29,331 nt of DNA from Acidothermaceae bacterium. Lineage in GTDB: Bacteria > Actinomycetota > Actinomycetes > Acidothermales > Acidothermaceae. Positions 6,962 through 15,146 of this stretch are shown in pieces. The stretch spans positions 1 to 29,331 of the forward strand of contig JAICLV010000010.1 in assembly GCA_025925185.1 (NCBI GenBank), read 5' to 3'. The first letter of the stretch is position 1. The number at the start of each line of letters is the position of its first letter. The notes below the pieces were generated by a model. That model did no database searches and was not told the DNA's origin. It worked only from the letters and a program-made list of their open reading frames with translations. The position numbers were made by a program, and so were the translations under genes.

Positions 6962-7984
6962 TTACTTGAGCTTGGTGCCGGTGCTTCGCAGGTTTTCGCA
7001 GGCCTCGACCACTCGGGCGGCCATGCCGTTCTCCGCGGCCTTGGACCAGGTGCGCGGGTCGTAGGACGTCTTCACGCCGACCTCGCCGTCGACCTTCAGC
7101 ACGCCGTCGTAGTTCTTGAACATGTGGTCGACGACCGGGCGCGAGTAGGCGTACTGGGTGTCGGTGTCGACGTTCATCTTCACCACGCCGTAGTCGAGGG
7201 TCTCGCGAATCTCCTCCAGCAACGAGCCCGAGCCGCCGTGGAATACCAGGTCGAACGGCTTCTCGCGGCCATACTTCGCGCTCACTTCGTCCTGGATGTC
7301 CTTCAACACCGACGGACGCAGCTTCACGCCGCCCGGCTTGTACACGCCGTGCACGTTGCCGAACGTCGCGGCCAGCAGGTAACGGCCGTTCTCCCCGAGG
7401 CCGAGCACCTCGGCGGTGCGCAGCGCGTCGCCCGGCGTCGTGTAGAGCTTCTCGTTGATGTCGTGGGAGATGCCGTCTTCCTCGCCGCCGACGACGCCGA
7501 TCTCGAGCTCCATGACGATCTTCGCGGCGGCGCACCCGGCCAGCAGCTCGCGGGCGATCTGCAGGTTCTCCTCGAGCTCAACCGCCGAACCGTCCCACAT
7601 GTGCGACTGGAACAGCGGCTCCTGGCCGCCCGCCACCCGCTCCTTCGAGATCTCGATCAGCGGACGCATGTAGCCGTCGAGCTTGGTCGGCGGGCAGTGG
7701 TCGGTGTGCAGCGCGATGTTGACGTCGTGCTTCGCGGCCACGACGTGCGCGAACTCGGCCAGCGCCACCGCGCCGGTCACCATGTCCTTCACCTTCTGGC
7801 CCGACGCGAACTCGGCGCCGCCCCAGGAGAACTGCAAGATGCCGTCGCTCTCGGCGTCGGCGAAGCCCTGAATCGCGGCGTTGATTGTCGAGGACGACGT
7901 GACGTTGATCGCGGGATACGCGAACCGGCCGGCCTTGGCCCGGTCGATCATCTCGGCGTATACCTCTGTGGTGGCGATCGGCAT
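6962..7984 (-). CDS. fba: Class II fructose-bisphosphate aldolase
   Basis: A zinc-dependent aldolase that splits fructose-1,6-bisphosphate into DHAP and glyceraldehyde-3-phosphate in glycolysis, and the reverse in gluconeogenesis. The 340-residue protein begins MPIATTEVYAEMIDRAKAG. Visible signatures are ALHTDHCPPTKLD (zinc His and catalytic Asp), ELEIGVVGGEEDGI (metal-binding Glu), FHGGSGS (phosphate loop with zinc His) and KMNVDTDTQYAY (DHAP-binding Asn-Val-Asp). AGGAG lies 6-7 nt before the ATG at 7984. The promoter is probably in the AT-rich stretch near 8074-8095 on the minus strand (ATACGAGATACTTAG), but I cannot fix the boxes. The gene probably ends transcription at the hairpin at 6911-6944. 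Confidence 0.97.
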   Translation of the reverse strand: MPIATTEVYAEMIDRAKAGRFAYPAINVTSSSTINAAIQGFADAESDGILQFSWGGAEFASGQKVKDMVTGAVALAEFAHVVAAKHDVNIALHTDHCPPTKLDGYMRPLIEISKERVAGGQEPLFQSHMWDGSAVELEENLQIARELLAGCAAAKIVMELEIGVVGGEEDGISHDINEKLYTTPGDALRTAEVLGLGENGRYLLAATFGNVHGVYKPGGVKLRPSVLKDIQDEVSAKYGREKPFDLVFHGGSGSLLEEIRETLDYGVVKMNVDTDTQYAYSRPVVDHMFKNYDGVLKVDGEVGVKTSYDPRTWSKAAENGMAARVVEACENLRSTGTKLK

Positions 7985-8162
7985 TCCGGTTCTCCTACCA
8001 AAGTGCGGGCGAGGGAAGTTCGGGCATCGTCACGACCCGGACGACGAAAGCGCGGCCCGTGGTTGAGCTCGCCTCTAAGTATCTCGTATATGCGCGGCGC
8101 GCCCGCATGGGGCGGAGGTCCTGGCTACGACGGCGGATCGGCCTACCCGCGCCGACGTCGGG

Positions 8163-8168
8163 TACCGT
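8163..8168 (+). promoter_or_regulatory. -10 box of a leaderless dedA transcript
   Basis: TACCGT lies 6 nt before the GTG start and there is no ribosome binding site. This TANNNT-plus-6/7 spacing places transcription start on the start codon and recurs at five other genes in the window. Confidence 0.55.
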
Positions 8169-8174
8169 CGCGTC

Positions 8175-8843
8175 GTGCCTCTGAACCTGCCCGAGCTCTC
8201 GCATGCCGGTGCGCATCTCGCGGCACTGAACCCGATCGACGCGCAGTCGATGATCTCGACCTTCGGGCTCGCGGGGATCTACGTGATCTTGTTCGCCGAG
8301 ACCGGGCTGTTGATCGGCTTCTTCCTCCCCGGCGACACGCTGCTCGCCCTCGCCGGCGCCTTCGCCGCGCTGCCGGCGAGCGACTCCCAGCATCTGCCGC
8401 TGCCGGCCTTGTTGCTCGGCTGCCCGATCGCCGCGATCGCGGGCGCGCAGGTCGGCTACGTCATTGGCGCGCGCGGCGGACGGGTGCTGGCCAAGCCGGG
8501 ATCGTCGTTCGCGCATTCGATCACCCGCATCGAGCCGCTGCTCGACCGGTTTGGGGAGGGGTGGGCCGTCTTCCTCTGCCGGTTCATCCCGATCCTGCGC
8601 ACGTTCATGAACCCGGTCGCCGGAATCATCGAGATGCCGGTCCGCAAGTTCACGATCGCGAACATTCTCGGCGGCATCGTCTGGCCCGTCTCCATCTTGA
8701 TCGCCGGCTATTACGCCGGTGTGAAGCTGCACATCGAGAAGTACGTGCTCCCGGTCGTCGCGGCCGCCGTCGTCCTCTCCGTCTTGTCGGTGCTGCTCGA
8801 GATCCGCCGCAATCGCCGTCGCCGAACCGCCTCCGAGCAGTAG
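8175..8843 (+). CDS. DedA family membrane protein
   Basis: A 222-residue inner-membrane protein with four to five hydrophobic segments. Family signatures are ILFAETGLLIGFFLPGDTLL (the conserved E...GxPGD-type re-entrant loop), GAQVGYVIGARGG, and FLCRFIPILRTFMNPVAG (the F-x-R-F-I/x-P-x-x-R motif with a conserved Arg), then a last helix followed by a basic tail (EIRRNRRRRTASEQ). DedA proteins belong to the SNARE-associated/VTT fold and are linked to lipid carrier flipping and membrane potential homeostasis. The GTG start at 8175 is supported by a TANNNT box at 8163-8168. The stop codon overlaps the palindrome that precedes the ABC genes. Confidence 0.9.
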   Translation: MPLNLPELSHAGAHLAALNPIDAQSMISTFGLAGIYVILFAETGLLIGFFLPGDTLLALAGAFAALPASDSQHLPLPALLLGCPIAAIAGAQVGYVIGARGGRVLAKPGSSFAHSITRIEPLLDRFGEGWAVFLCRFIPILRTFMNPVAGIIEMPVRKFTIANILGGIVWPVSILIAGYYAGVKLHIEKYVLPVVAAAVVLSVLSVLLEIRRNRRRRTASEQ

Positions 8844-8859
8844 TAAATAGCGTTTACTA
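8841..8859. promoter_or_regulatory. Palindromic operator and -10 box before the ABC exporter operon
   Basis: TAGTAAATAGCGTTTACTA has perfect 7-bp arms (TAGTAAA/TTTACTA) around a 5-bp centre and is markedly AT-rich for this genome. TACTAT at 8855-8860 fits a -10 box, so a repressor bound here would block the exporter promoter. The form resembles TetR-family operators; no such regulator gene is in the window. The left arm begins with the dedA stop codon. Confidence 0.6.
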
Positions 8860-8919
8860 TTCCCACGGGCGCGCGACAATGGGCGGCGTCCCGTTGATCG
8901 AGCACGGAGGCCGGACGAC

Positions 8920-9939
8920 GTGAGCGACGCTGACGACGCGATCGTCGCCCGCGACCTCACCAAGACGTTCGCGGTCGCCCGCAAGCATGTGGGGCGGCTC
9001 GCCGGGTTGCGCTCGCTTCTCGATCCGGTCTTCGAGAAGCGCACGGTGGTCGACCGCCTGACCATGAGCGTCGCGCGCGGCGAGCTGGTCGCGCTGCTCG
9101 GCCCGAACGGCGCGGGCAAGTCGACGTCCATCAAGATGCTCACGGGCATCCTCACGCCGACGTCGGGCGAGGTCTTCGTCAATGGCCGGGTGCCGCATCG
9201 CGACCGGGTCGCCAACGCCCGCTCGATCGGCGCCGTCTTCGGCCAGAAAACGCAGCTGTGGTGGGATCTCCCGGCTCGCCAGTCGTTCGCGTTGTTGCGC
9301 GACATCTTCGACGTGCCTCAAGCGCTGTACGACCGCCAGCTCGCCGACTTCGACGCCATCCTCGAGCTCTCGGAGTATTGGGACACGCCGGTGCGCAACC
9401 TGTCGCTAGGCCAGCGGGTGCGCTGCGAGATAGCGGCGGCGATGCTGCACGACCCGCCGATCGTCTTCCTCGACGAGCCGACAATCGGCATGGACGTCGT
9501 CGTGAAGGAACAGACCCGCGAGTTCCTGCGCGCGCAGGTGAACGAACGAGGTCGCACGATCGTCTTGACGACGCACGACATGACCGAGGTCGCCCGGCTG
9601 TGCGAGCGGGTGCTCCTCATCAACCACGGCCGGTTGATGTTCGACGGCACGCTCTCGGAATTGAAGGCGGAGCACGGTGGCACGTCGCACGTGAACGCCA
9701 CGTTCGCGGAGCCGGTGCCCGTGGTCGACGTCGTGGGCGCGCGCCTCGTCTCGCACGACGGCATGCGCGCGGTGCTCGCGCCCGAGCCGCCCACCACCCC
9801 CGAGGACGTCGTCCGCTCGTTGATCTCACGCTTCCCCGTGGTCAACGTCGGCGTCGAAGAGACCAACCTCGAAGACCTCATGCGCGACGTCTACCTGTCA
9901 CAACTCGACGCCGCGTCGCCCGCGGGCCGGCCGGCGTGA
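8920..9939 (+). CDS. ABC exporter ATP-binding protein (ABC-2 type)
   Basis: A 339-residue cytoplasmic ATPase that powers the two permeases encoded next. It shows Walker A GPNGAGKSTS (about residues 65-74), the Q-loop region FGQKTQLWWDLPA, the signature LSLGQRVRCEIAAAML, Walker B IVFLDEPTIGMD and the switch His in LTTHDMTEVARLCERV. The wide Q-loop sequence with the triad of one ATPase and two unlike 260-290 residue permeases matches the NatA-like COG4586 system with COG4587/COG3694 permeases. The GTG at 8920 has GGAGG about 9 nt upstream. The C-terminal 90 residues are the usual variable regulatory extension. The substrate is unknown. Confidence 0.92.
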   Translation: MSDADDAIVARDLTKTFAVARKHVGRLAGLRSLLDPVFEKRTVVDRLTMSVARGELVALLGPNGAGKSTSIKMLTGILTPTSGEVFVNGRVPHRDRVANARSIGAVFGQKTQLWWDLPARQSFALLRDIFDVPQALYDRQLADFDAILELSEYWDTPVRNLSLGQRVRCEIAAAMLHDPPIVFLDEPTIGMDVVVKEQTREFLRAQVNERGRTIVLTTHDMTEVARLCERVLLINHGRLMFDGTLSELKAEHGGTSHVNATFAEPVPVVDVVGARLVSHDGMRAVLAPEPPTTPEDVVRSLISRFPVVNVGVEETNLEDLMRDVYLSQLDAASPAGRPA

Positions 9940-9949
9940 CCAGCCCGAC

Positions 9950-10789
9950 ATGACAAGCGTCGCAATCCCGGACGTCGCACAGCGGCGCCCGCACCGCTCG
10001 TGGCGGTTGCTTCGGGTCGGCGTGCTGAACGAGCGCGCCTTCCGCATCCGGCTCGTGATCGCGCCGATGATGATCGCAGTTCAGCTGTATTTGTACGACC
10101 GGCTCTGGACCGCGGTCTTCCAGCACACCGAGAAGGCAGCCGGCCTGACGTTGAAGCAAACGCTCACCTACTCGCTGATGGCGTTGTTGATGGCCCGCAT
10201 TCGGTGGAACGCGCGAACAATCAACGTTCGCGACAGCATTCCGATCGCCGTGCGCGAAGGCACCATCGTCTACTGGTTCTTGCGTCCGATCTCACCTGGG
10301 CGCTTTTACATGTGGCGGCAGGCCGGTGACGTCGCTTACGGCGCGATGTGGGCGGTGCTCGGATATGCCGTGCTGCTGGCCACTCATGTCATCGAACCGC
10401 CCGCCGGCGTCAAGGGTGCGATCGTGTTCGCAGTCAGCCTCTACCTCGGCCAGGTCGTGCTGTACTACCTCGGCCAAATCGTCGACGTCGCGATGTTTTG
10501 GATGCTCAGCAACAACGGCCTCGCGCGCATGTATTACTTCGTGCAAGATCTGCTGTCCGGAGTTTTCGTCCCGTTGCCGTTCATGCCGCCGCTGATGCTC
10601 GCGGTCGCCACGTGGTTGCCGTTCAGCAGCGGGGTCAACGTGCCGCTGTCCCTGTACGTCGGCCGAATCCCCCTCTCGCAGGCGCCCCGACAGCTCGCCC
10701 TGCAGCTGTTCTGGTGCGGCGCGCTCGCGCTGGTCACGAAGTGGTTGTGGCATCGCGCGTCGCAACGCGTCACGGTCCAGGGCGGTTGA
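9950..10789 (+). CDS. ABC-2 family exporter permease, first subunit
   Basis: A 279-residue integral membrane protein with about six hydrophobic segments (for example VIAPMMIAVQLYLYDRLW, AVLGYAVLLATHVI, ALQLFWCGALALVTKWLW). The motifs ISPGRFYMWRQAGD and NVPLSLYVGRIPLS are typical of the COG4587-type permeases found with such ATPases. It lies 10 nt after the ATPase and 5 nt before the second permease, so all three are one operon. It probably pairs with the next protein as a heterodimeric channel. What it exports cannot be told from sequence. Confidence 0.85.
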   Translation: MTSVAIPDVAQRRPHRSWRLLRVGVLNERAFRIRLVIAPMMIAVQLYLYDRLWTAVFQHTEKAAGLTLKQTLTYSLMALLMARIRWNARTINVRDSIPIAVREGTIVYWFLRPISPGRFYMWRQAGDVAYGAMWAVLGYAVLLATHVIEPPAGVKGAIVFAVSLYLGQVVLYYLGQIVDVAMFWMLSNNGLARMYYFVQDLLSGVFVPLPFMPPLMLAVATWLPFSSGVNVPLSLYVGRIPLSQAPRQLALQLFWCGALALVTKWLWHRASQRVTVQGG

Positions 10790-10794
10790 CCGCG

Positions 10795-11652
10795 ATGACC
10801 ACTCTCACCGCAACCGGCGGCGGCCAGCGCACGCGAGCTCACGAGTTGCGTCACGTCGCCCGAGTCGTGGGCAAGGTCACCGCGCTGAACTTCAGGGCGC
10901 GCATGGAATACCGCGGTGACTTCGTCATCTCGGTGTTGTTCGGCATCATCTGGCAGACCTCGACCCTGATGTTCGCCAGCGTCTTGCTCACCAGGTTCAA
11001 CGGCGGGCTCGGCAACTTCCCCTCCTCCGGGGTGCTGCTCATCATCGGCATGCGGTTGCTGTCGCACGGGCTTTACGTACTCATCTTTTCGAACCTCGCG
11101 TGGTTACCGAGGCTCGTCGACGAAGGCCGCATGGACGGGTACTTCTTGCGCCCGCTGCCGGTGTTCACCCAACTCTTGCTGAGCCAGTTCAACGTCAACG
11201 CGATCGGCGACATCGCCGTCGGCGCCACCTCGCTCAGCGTCGCGATCTCCCTGGTGCACGTGCATTGGACTTTCGGCGCCGGCGCCTATGTCGCGGCCGC
11301 GGTGATCGGCGGCCTGCTCATCGAAGCCGCGCTGCAGCTCATGTTGTCTTGCCTGTTGTTGAGGTCGCCGGGGTCGCGAGTGCTCGGCAGCTGGGTCGAC
11401 GAGCTGATGTCGACGTTTGGCAATTACCCGTTGTCGATCGTGCCTCGCGTCGTCCAGGGGCTGTTCACGTTCCTGTTGCCCCTGGCGTTCGTCGCGTACT
11501 TCCCCGTCGAGGTGGTGCTCGGCATCGCACCGAAGCACGGGGCGATGTCGGTCATCGTGCATTGGTCGCCGCTCGCTGGCCTGCTGCTGTTCGTCCTCGC
11601 GCGTCGGGTGTGGTCGTACAGCCTGCGGCACTACACGACGGCCGGGGGCTGA
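10795..11652 (+). CDS. ABC-2 family exporter permease, second subunit (COG3694-like)
   Basis: A 285-residue membrane protein. It begins MTTLTATGGGQRTRAHELRH and has a cytoplasmic start, then about six hydrophobic segments. FRARMEYRGDFVISVLFGIIWQ, split here as FRARMEYRGDF and VISVLFGIIWQ, is a conserved entry helix of the COG3694 family, and MDGYFLRPLPVFTQLL and PLAFVAYFPVEVVLG are also typical. The ATG at 10795 is 5 nt after the first permease stop and is preferred because earlier in-frame codons lie inside that gene. It completes the ABC exporter. Confidence 0.86.
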   Translation: MTTLTATGGGQRTRAHELRHVARVVGKVTALNFRARMEYRGDFVISVLFGIIWQTSTLMFASVLLTRFNGGLGNFPSSGVLLIIGMRLLSHGLYVLIFSNLAWLPRLVDEGRMDGYFLRPLPVFTQLLLSQFNVNAIGDIAVGATSLSVAISLVHVHWTFGAGAYVAAAVIGGLLIEAALQLMLSCLLLRSPGSRVLGSWVDELMSTFGNYPLSIVPRVVQGLFTFLLPLAFVAYFPVEVVLGIAPKHGAMSVIVHWSPLAGLLLFVLARRVWSYSLRHYTTAGG

Positions 11653-11658
11653 TCGCAT

Positions 11659-13080
11659 ATGGGAGGTGTGGTCAGCGAGCCCGATGCGCCGATCGCGGCG
11701 CGACTGCCGCTCGCGTCGGCGGGAGGGCGCTGGCTCATCGCGGCCACCGCCCTTGGCTCCGGAATCGCCTTCCTCGACGGCACCGTCGTCAACGTCGCCC
11801 TCCCGAGCATTCGCCGTGATCTCGGCGGTGGATTGTCGGCGCAGCAATGGGTTGTCGACGCCTACCTGCTCACCTTGAGCGCGTTGCTGCTGCTCGGAGG
11901 TGCGCTCGGCGATCGGTACGGACGTCGCCGAACGTTCGTGATAGGGCTGGTGGCGTTCGCCATCACCTCCTTTGTCTGCGGGGTCGCTCCCTCCGCGACG
12001 GCGTTGGTCATCGCTCGCGCGGCGCAGGGTGTGGGCGGCGCGTTACTGGTGCCCGGCAGCCTGTCGTTGATCGACGCGGTCATCGAACCGGCCGACCGCG
12101 GACGCGCCGTGGGCGCCTGGGCGGGCTTGTCCGGCGTCGCGACGGCGGTCGGTCCGTTCGTCGGTGGCTGGTTCGTCGACGCAGTCTCGTGGCGCCTGGT
12201 GTTCTTCATAAACCTGCCGATCGCCGCCGCCGCGATCGCGATTGCCGTCCGCCGCCTGCCCGAGAGCAAAACGCCATCCCGCGGCGACCTCGATGTGGTC
12301 GGCGCGGTCTTGGTGACAATCGGCCTTGCCGGAGTCATCTACGCGCTTATCGAACTCCCTTCACGTGCCCACGACGGCGCCGCTGCGGCGACGGCGATCG
12401 TCGGCGCCGGCTGTCTGGCGGCGTTCTTTGTCGTCGAGTCGCGTCACGAGGCGCCGATGCTGCCGTTGGGGCTCTTCCGGTCGCGGCAGTTCAGCGGCGC
12501 GAACCTAACGACGTTCGCGGTCTACGCGGCGCTCGGCGGGGCCATGTTCCTGCTTGCCCTCCAGTTGCAGGAGTCGTTGCACTATTCGGCGTTGAACGCC
12601 GGAATCGCGATGCTGCCCATCACCGTCATCATGTTGGTGTTGTCGCCGCGGATGGGCGCGTTGTCAGGTCGGCCGCGGCTGCCCATGACCGCGGGGCCGA
12701 TCGTCGCGGGCGTCGGCCTCGCGCTGATGGCGCGGGTGACCCCCGGCAACGGTTACGTCGAGACCGTGCTGCCTGCCGTCCTCGTATTCGGACTCGGGCT
12801 TTCCATCACGGTCGCGCCACTGACCTCCACCGTCCTCGGCGCGGTGCTCGACGACCAGGTCGGCATCGCGTCCGGTGTCAACAACGCGGTGGCCCGCGTC
12901 GCGGGATTGCTCGCGGTCGCCGTGCTTCCGGTCGTGGCGGGCGTCAGCGAGGGCGGTGGCTTAGGGCCGGGCTTCGGTCGGGCGATGCTGCTCGCGGCAG
13001 CACTGTGCTGGGCGGGTGGGCTGGTCTCCTTAGCCACTATCCGCTCTGGCCCGCGCAAACCCGAGACGGCCCGCCCTTAG
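11659..13080 (+). CDS. MFS drug/solute exporter, DHA2 (EmrB/QacA) type
   Basis: A 473-residue protein with about 14 transmembrane helices. It carries the family's helix-1 motif FLDGTVVNVALPSIRRDLG, the A-like loop GALGDRYGRRRTF between helices 2 and 3, RAAQGVGGALLVPGSLSLI, and the antiporter motif C region WAGLSGVATAVGPFVGGWFV in helix 5. Members export drugs or small metabolites in exchange for protons. It follows the ABC operon by 6 nt, so it is probably co-transcribed and under the same palindromic operator. ATG 11659 is used; there is no clear ribosome binding site, which fits translational coupling to the previous gene. Substrate unknown. Confidence 0.9.
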   Translation: MGGVVSEPDAPIAARLPLASAGGRWLIAATALGSGIAFLDGTVVNVALPSIRRDLGGGLSAQQWVVDAYLLTLSALLLLGGALGDRYGRRRTFVIGLVAFAITSFVCGVAPSATALVIARAAQGVGGALLVPGSLSLIDAVIEPADRGRAVGAWAGLSGVATAVGPFVGGWFVDAVSWRLVFFINLPIAAAAIAIAVRRLPESKTPSRGDLDVVGAVLVTIGLAGVIYALIELPSRAHDGAAAATAIVGAGCLAAFFVVESRHEAPMLPLGLFRSRQFSGANLTTFAVYAALGGAMFLLALQLQESLHYSALNAGIAMLPITVIMLVLSPRMGALSGRPRLPMTAGPIVAGVGLALMARVTPGNGYVETVLPAVLVFGLGLSITVAPLTSTVLGAVLDDQVGIASGVNNAVARVAGLLAVAVLPVVAGVSEGGGLGPGFGRAMLLAAALCWAGGLVSLATIRSGPRKPETARP

Positions 13081-13083
13081 GGT
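13078..13083 (+). promoter_or_regulatory. -10 box of a leaderless MOSC-gene transcript
   Basis: TAGGGT, overlapping the MFS stop codon, ends 6 nt before the GTG at 13090. No ribosome binding site is present, which suggests a leaderless start inside the upstream gene's end. Confidence 0.5.
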
Positions 13084-13089
13084 GGAGCG

Positions 13090-13908
13090 GTGACGAGTGT
13101 GCTTGGTTGTTGGCGTTATCCGGTGAAATCCGCTGCGGCGCAGGCGGGTGGCAGTCTTCGGTTGACGAGCGACGGCGTTCTCGGCGACCGTGCGTGGGCC
13201 GCCATCGCGCGCGACGGCACCGTCGTCAGCGCCAAGCACCCGCGCGTCGGCGGGCGGCTGCTCGAGGTACTCGCGTCGTATGACGATGCGACCGGCGGGG
13301 TCGCGGTCACTGTTCCTGGCCATTCGTCGCGACCCGCGGGTGACGACCAGCTCAACGACGAGCTCACCGAATGGCTCGGCAGGTCTGTCAAGCTCACCGA
13401 CGTCGTGCCCACGAAGCTTCAACTGCACCGGCTGTGGCCGCACGAAGAAGGCATGATCCCGGAGTGGGTCGCGAACGCGCATCCCGACGAGGAGGTGCTC
13501 ACCGACGTCGCGGGGGCGGCGCGCGGCCGGTTCGTCGACTATGGCCAGCTGCACCTCGTGACAACCGGTGAGCTCGCCAAGCTCGAAGCAGAGGTTGGCC
13601 GGCCGGTGAACCCGGTGCGCTTTCGCCCGAACCTGCTCGTCGACTTGGCGGAGGATCCGCTGCCCGGGCAGCGGTTTCGCGTCGGCGAGGTCTCGTTCGC
13701 GATCGACCAGCCGACGTCGCGCTGTGTCATCCCGTCGCTTCCGCAGGCGGGCGTCAACGGGCTCGACACCGAGGTTCTCAGCCAGCTCGCGCGGCATCAC
13801 CGAGGGGCCGTGGGAGAAAGAGGCAAAGCCGCGTTGTTCGGTTGCTACGCGATCGTCACGCGGCCGGGTGTCGTCAAGCGCGGTGACGAGGTCCGGCTAG
13901 AGGACTAA
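13090..13908 (+). CDS. MOSC domain-containing protein
   Basis: A 272-residue soluble protein with an N-terminal MOSC beta-barrel (GCWRYPVKSAAAQ, then GVLGDRAWAAI, about residues 6-40) and a C-terminal MOSC domain with RFRPNLLVDL and PTSRCVIPSL (about residues 215-224), whose Cys is the presumed sulfur/molybdenum cofactor-handling residue. Relatives include YcbX, YiiM and the mARC proteins, which reduce N-hydroxylated compounds using Moco; the physiological substrate is unknown here. GTG 13090 is supported by TAGGGT 6 nt upstream. Its stop overlaps the pyrE stop by 3-4 bases on the other strand, with no room for a terminator between them. Confidence 0.9.
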   Translation: MTSVLGCWRYPVKSAAAQAGGSLRLTSDGVLGDRAWAAIARDGTVVSAKHPRVGGRLLEVLASYDDATGGVAVTVPGHSSRPAGDDQLNDELTEWLGRSVKLTDVVPTKLQLHRLWPHEEGMIPEWVANAHPDEEVLTDVAGAARGRFVDYGQLHLVTTGELAKLEAEVGRPVNPVRFRPNLLVDLAEDPLPGQRFRVGEVSFAIDQPTSRCVIPSLPQAGVNGLDTEVLSQLARHHRGAVGERGKAALFGCYAIVTRPGVVKRGDEVRLED

Positions 13909-14441
13909 GAAAGCCCGAGGTCGCCGAGCGAGAACGCCGCTCGATACTCAAGGCCGGCTGCTTCCACCGCGGGCGCCGCGCCCCGCTCGACGATGACGGC
14001 GACGCCAACGACGTCCGCCCCCGCTTCGCGTAACGCCTCGACCGCGGTGAGCACCGAACCGCCCGTCGTCGACGTGTCTTCGACCGCGAGCACCCGTCGT
14101 CCGGCGACGTCGGGGCCTTCGATGCGGCGCTGCAGCCCGTGCGCCTTGCCCTCTTTGCGGACCACGAACGCGTCGAGCTTGCGCCCGCGGGCGGCGGCCG
14201 CGTGCAGCATCGCGGTTGCCACCGGGTCGGCGCCAAGCGTCAACCCGCCGACGGCGTCGTAGGACAGGTCGTCGGTCAAGTCGAGCATCACTGAGCCGAC
14301 GAGCGGGGCGGCTGTCGCGGCGAGCGTGATGCGTCGCAGGTCGATGTAGTAATCGGCCTCGCGGCCAGAACTCAACACCACCTTGCCGTGCACGACGGCC
14401 TTGCTGGTGATCTCCGACAACAACGCGTCACGGTCGCTCAT
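13905..14441 (-). CDS. pyrE: Orotate phosphoribosyltransferase
   Basis: Joins orotate and PRPP to form OMP in pyrimidine synthesis. The 178-residue protein begins MSDRDALLSEITSKAVVHGK and has the orotate-binding VLSSGREADYYIDLRRITL, the flexible-loop KEGKAHGLQRRIEG and the PRPP-binding motif VLAVEDTSTTGGSV. Its length and motifs match mycobacterial PyrE. The ATG at 14441 is preceded by TACCCT with a 7-nt gap, so it is probably leaderless. It is convergent and overlapping with the MOSC gene. Confidence 0.95.
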   Translation of the reverse strand: MSDRDALLSEITSKAVVHGKVVLSSGREADYYIDLRRITLAATAAPLVGSVMLDLTDDLSYDAVGGLTLGADPVATAMLHAAAARGRKLDAFVVRKEGKAHGLQRRIEGPDVAGRRVLAVEDTSTTGGSVLTAVEALREAGADVVGVAVIVERGAAPAVEAAGLEYRAAFSLGDLGLS

Positions 14442-14448
14442 GACGCAG

Positions 14449-14454
14449 AGGGTA
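14449..14454 (-). promoter_or_regulatory. -10 box of a leaderless pyrE transcript
   Basis: On the minus strand TACCCT ends 7 nt before the pyrE ATG, with no ribosome binding site between. It lies in the 29-bp gap shared with the divergent hydrolase gene. Confidence 0.55.
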
Positions 14455-14470
14455 CTGGCAGGCTAGGGAC

Positions 14471-15142
14471 GTGATTCCCGCGACCGTGGTCCTGCTCGGC
14501 AGCCCGCTGTTGGCGCCTGGGTCGTGGGGTGCGCTCCCCGACGCGATCGAGGGCGTCGACCCCACCGTTGACGTGCTCGACGTGCAAATTCCGGACGACG
14601 AGACCCCGCCGTTCGGGCAGCGCTACTTGACGGCCGTGGTCGTCGCGGCGAACGAAGCGAGACCCCGGACGCCGCTGGCGCTCGTGGCGCATTCGGCCGC
14701 CGGCCCGTTATTACCGGGCATCGGCCGCGGGTTGCGCGACGCCGGCCATCGGGTCGGCGGCTACGTCTTCGTCGACGCTCGATTGCCCGGCCCGGGTCGG
14801 CCAAGCCGGCTCGAACTGGCGAGGCGCGAGGAAGAAGCGCGGGCCGCCGCGCTCGAAGAGTTGTTCGACCGTGGGGGGAGGTGGCCGGACTGGACACTTC
14901 CCGGCGTCACCACCCGTCCGCGCGGGCGCGCATTCTTCGAGGAGCCGCTCCCGACGAGCGACGACTGGCCAGACGCGCCATGCGGCTACCTGCGCACGTC
15001 GTCCGCCTATGAAATGACTGCGCGGCAGGCGAAATCTCGTGGCTGGCCGGTGATCGAGCACGCCGGCGACCACCATGTGCCGTGGCTCGACGACCCACGC
15101 GGAGTCGCCGCCGCGCTCTTGCGACTCATCGACCGGCTGTAG
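14471..15142 (+). CDS. Alpha/beta-hydrolase fold protein
   Basis: A 223-residue protein. It starts MIPATVVLLGSPLLAPGSWG (beta-strand plus oxyanion loop). The nucleophile elbow is LVAHSAAGPLLPGI with Ser about residue 78. YVFVDARLPGPG gives a conserved Asp after strand 6, and EHAGDHHVPWLDDP near the C-terminus holds the catalytic His. The A-H-S-A-A-G form of the elbow differs slightly from the common G-x-S-x-G. It is close to actinobacterial 'alpha/beta hydrolase' proteins of unknown substrate. The GTG at 14471 is only 29 bp from the divergent pyrE start. It converges with the secreted protein gene with 4 bp between stops. Confidence 0.75.
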   Translation: MIPATVVLLGSPLLAPGSWGALPDAIEGVDPTVDVLDVQIPDDETPPFGQRYLTAVVVAANEARPRTPLALVAHSAAGPLLPGIGRGLRDAGHRVGGYVFVDARLPGPGRPSRLELARREEEARAAALEELFDRGGRWPDWTLPGVTTRPRGRAFFEEPLPTSDDWPDAPCGYLRTSSAYEMTARQAKSRGWPVIEHAGDHHVPWLDDPRGVAAALLRLIDRL

Positions 15143-15146
15143 CGGC

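Noticed and set aside
7124..8923. Long plus-strand frame opposite fba and dedA
   Set aside because: It covers two well-identified genes in other frames, and its product is compositionally biased. It is a codon-usage artefact.
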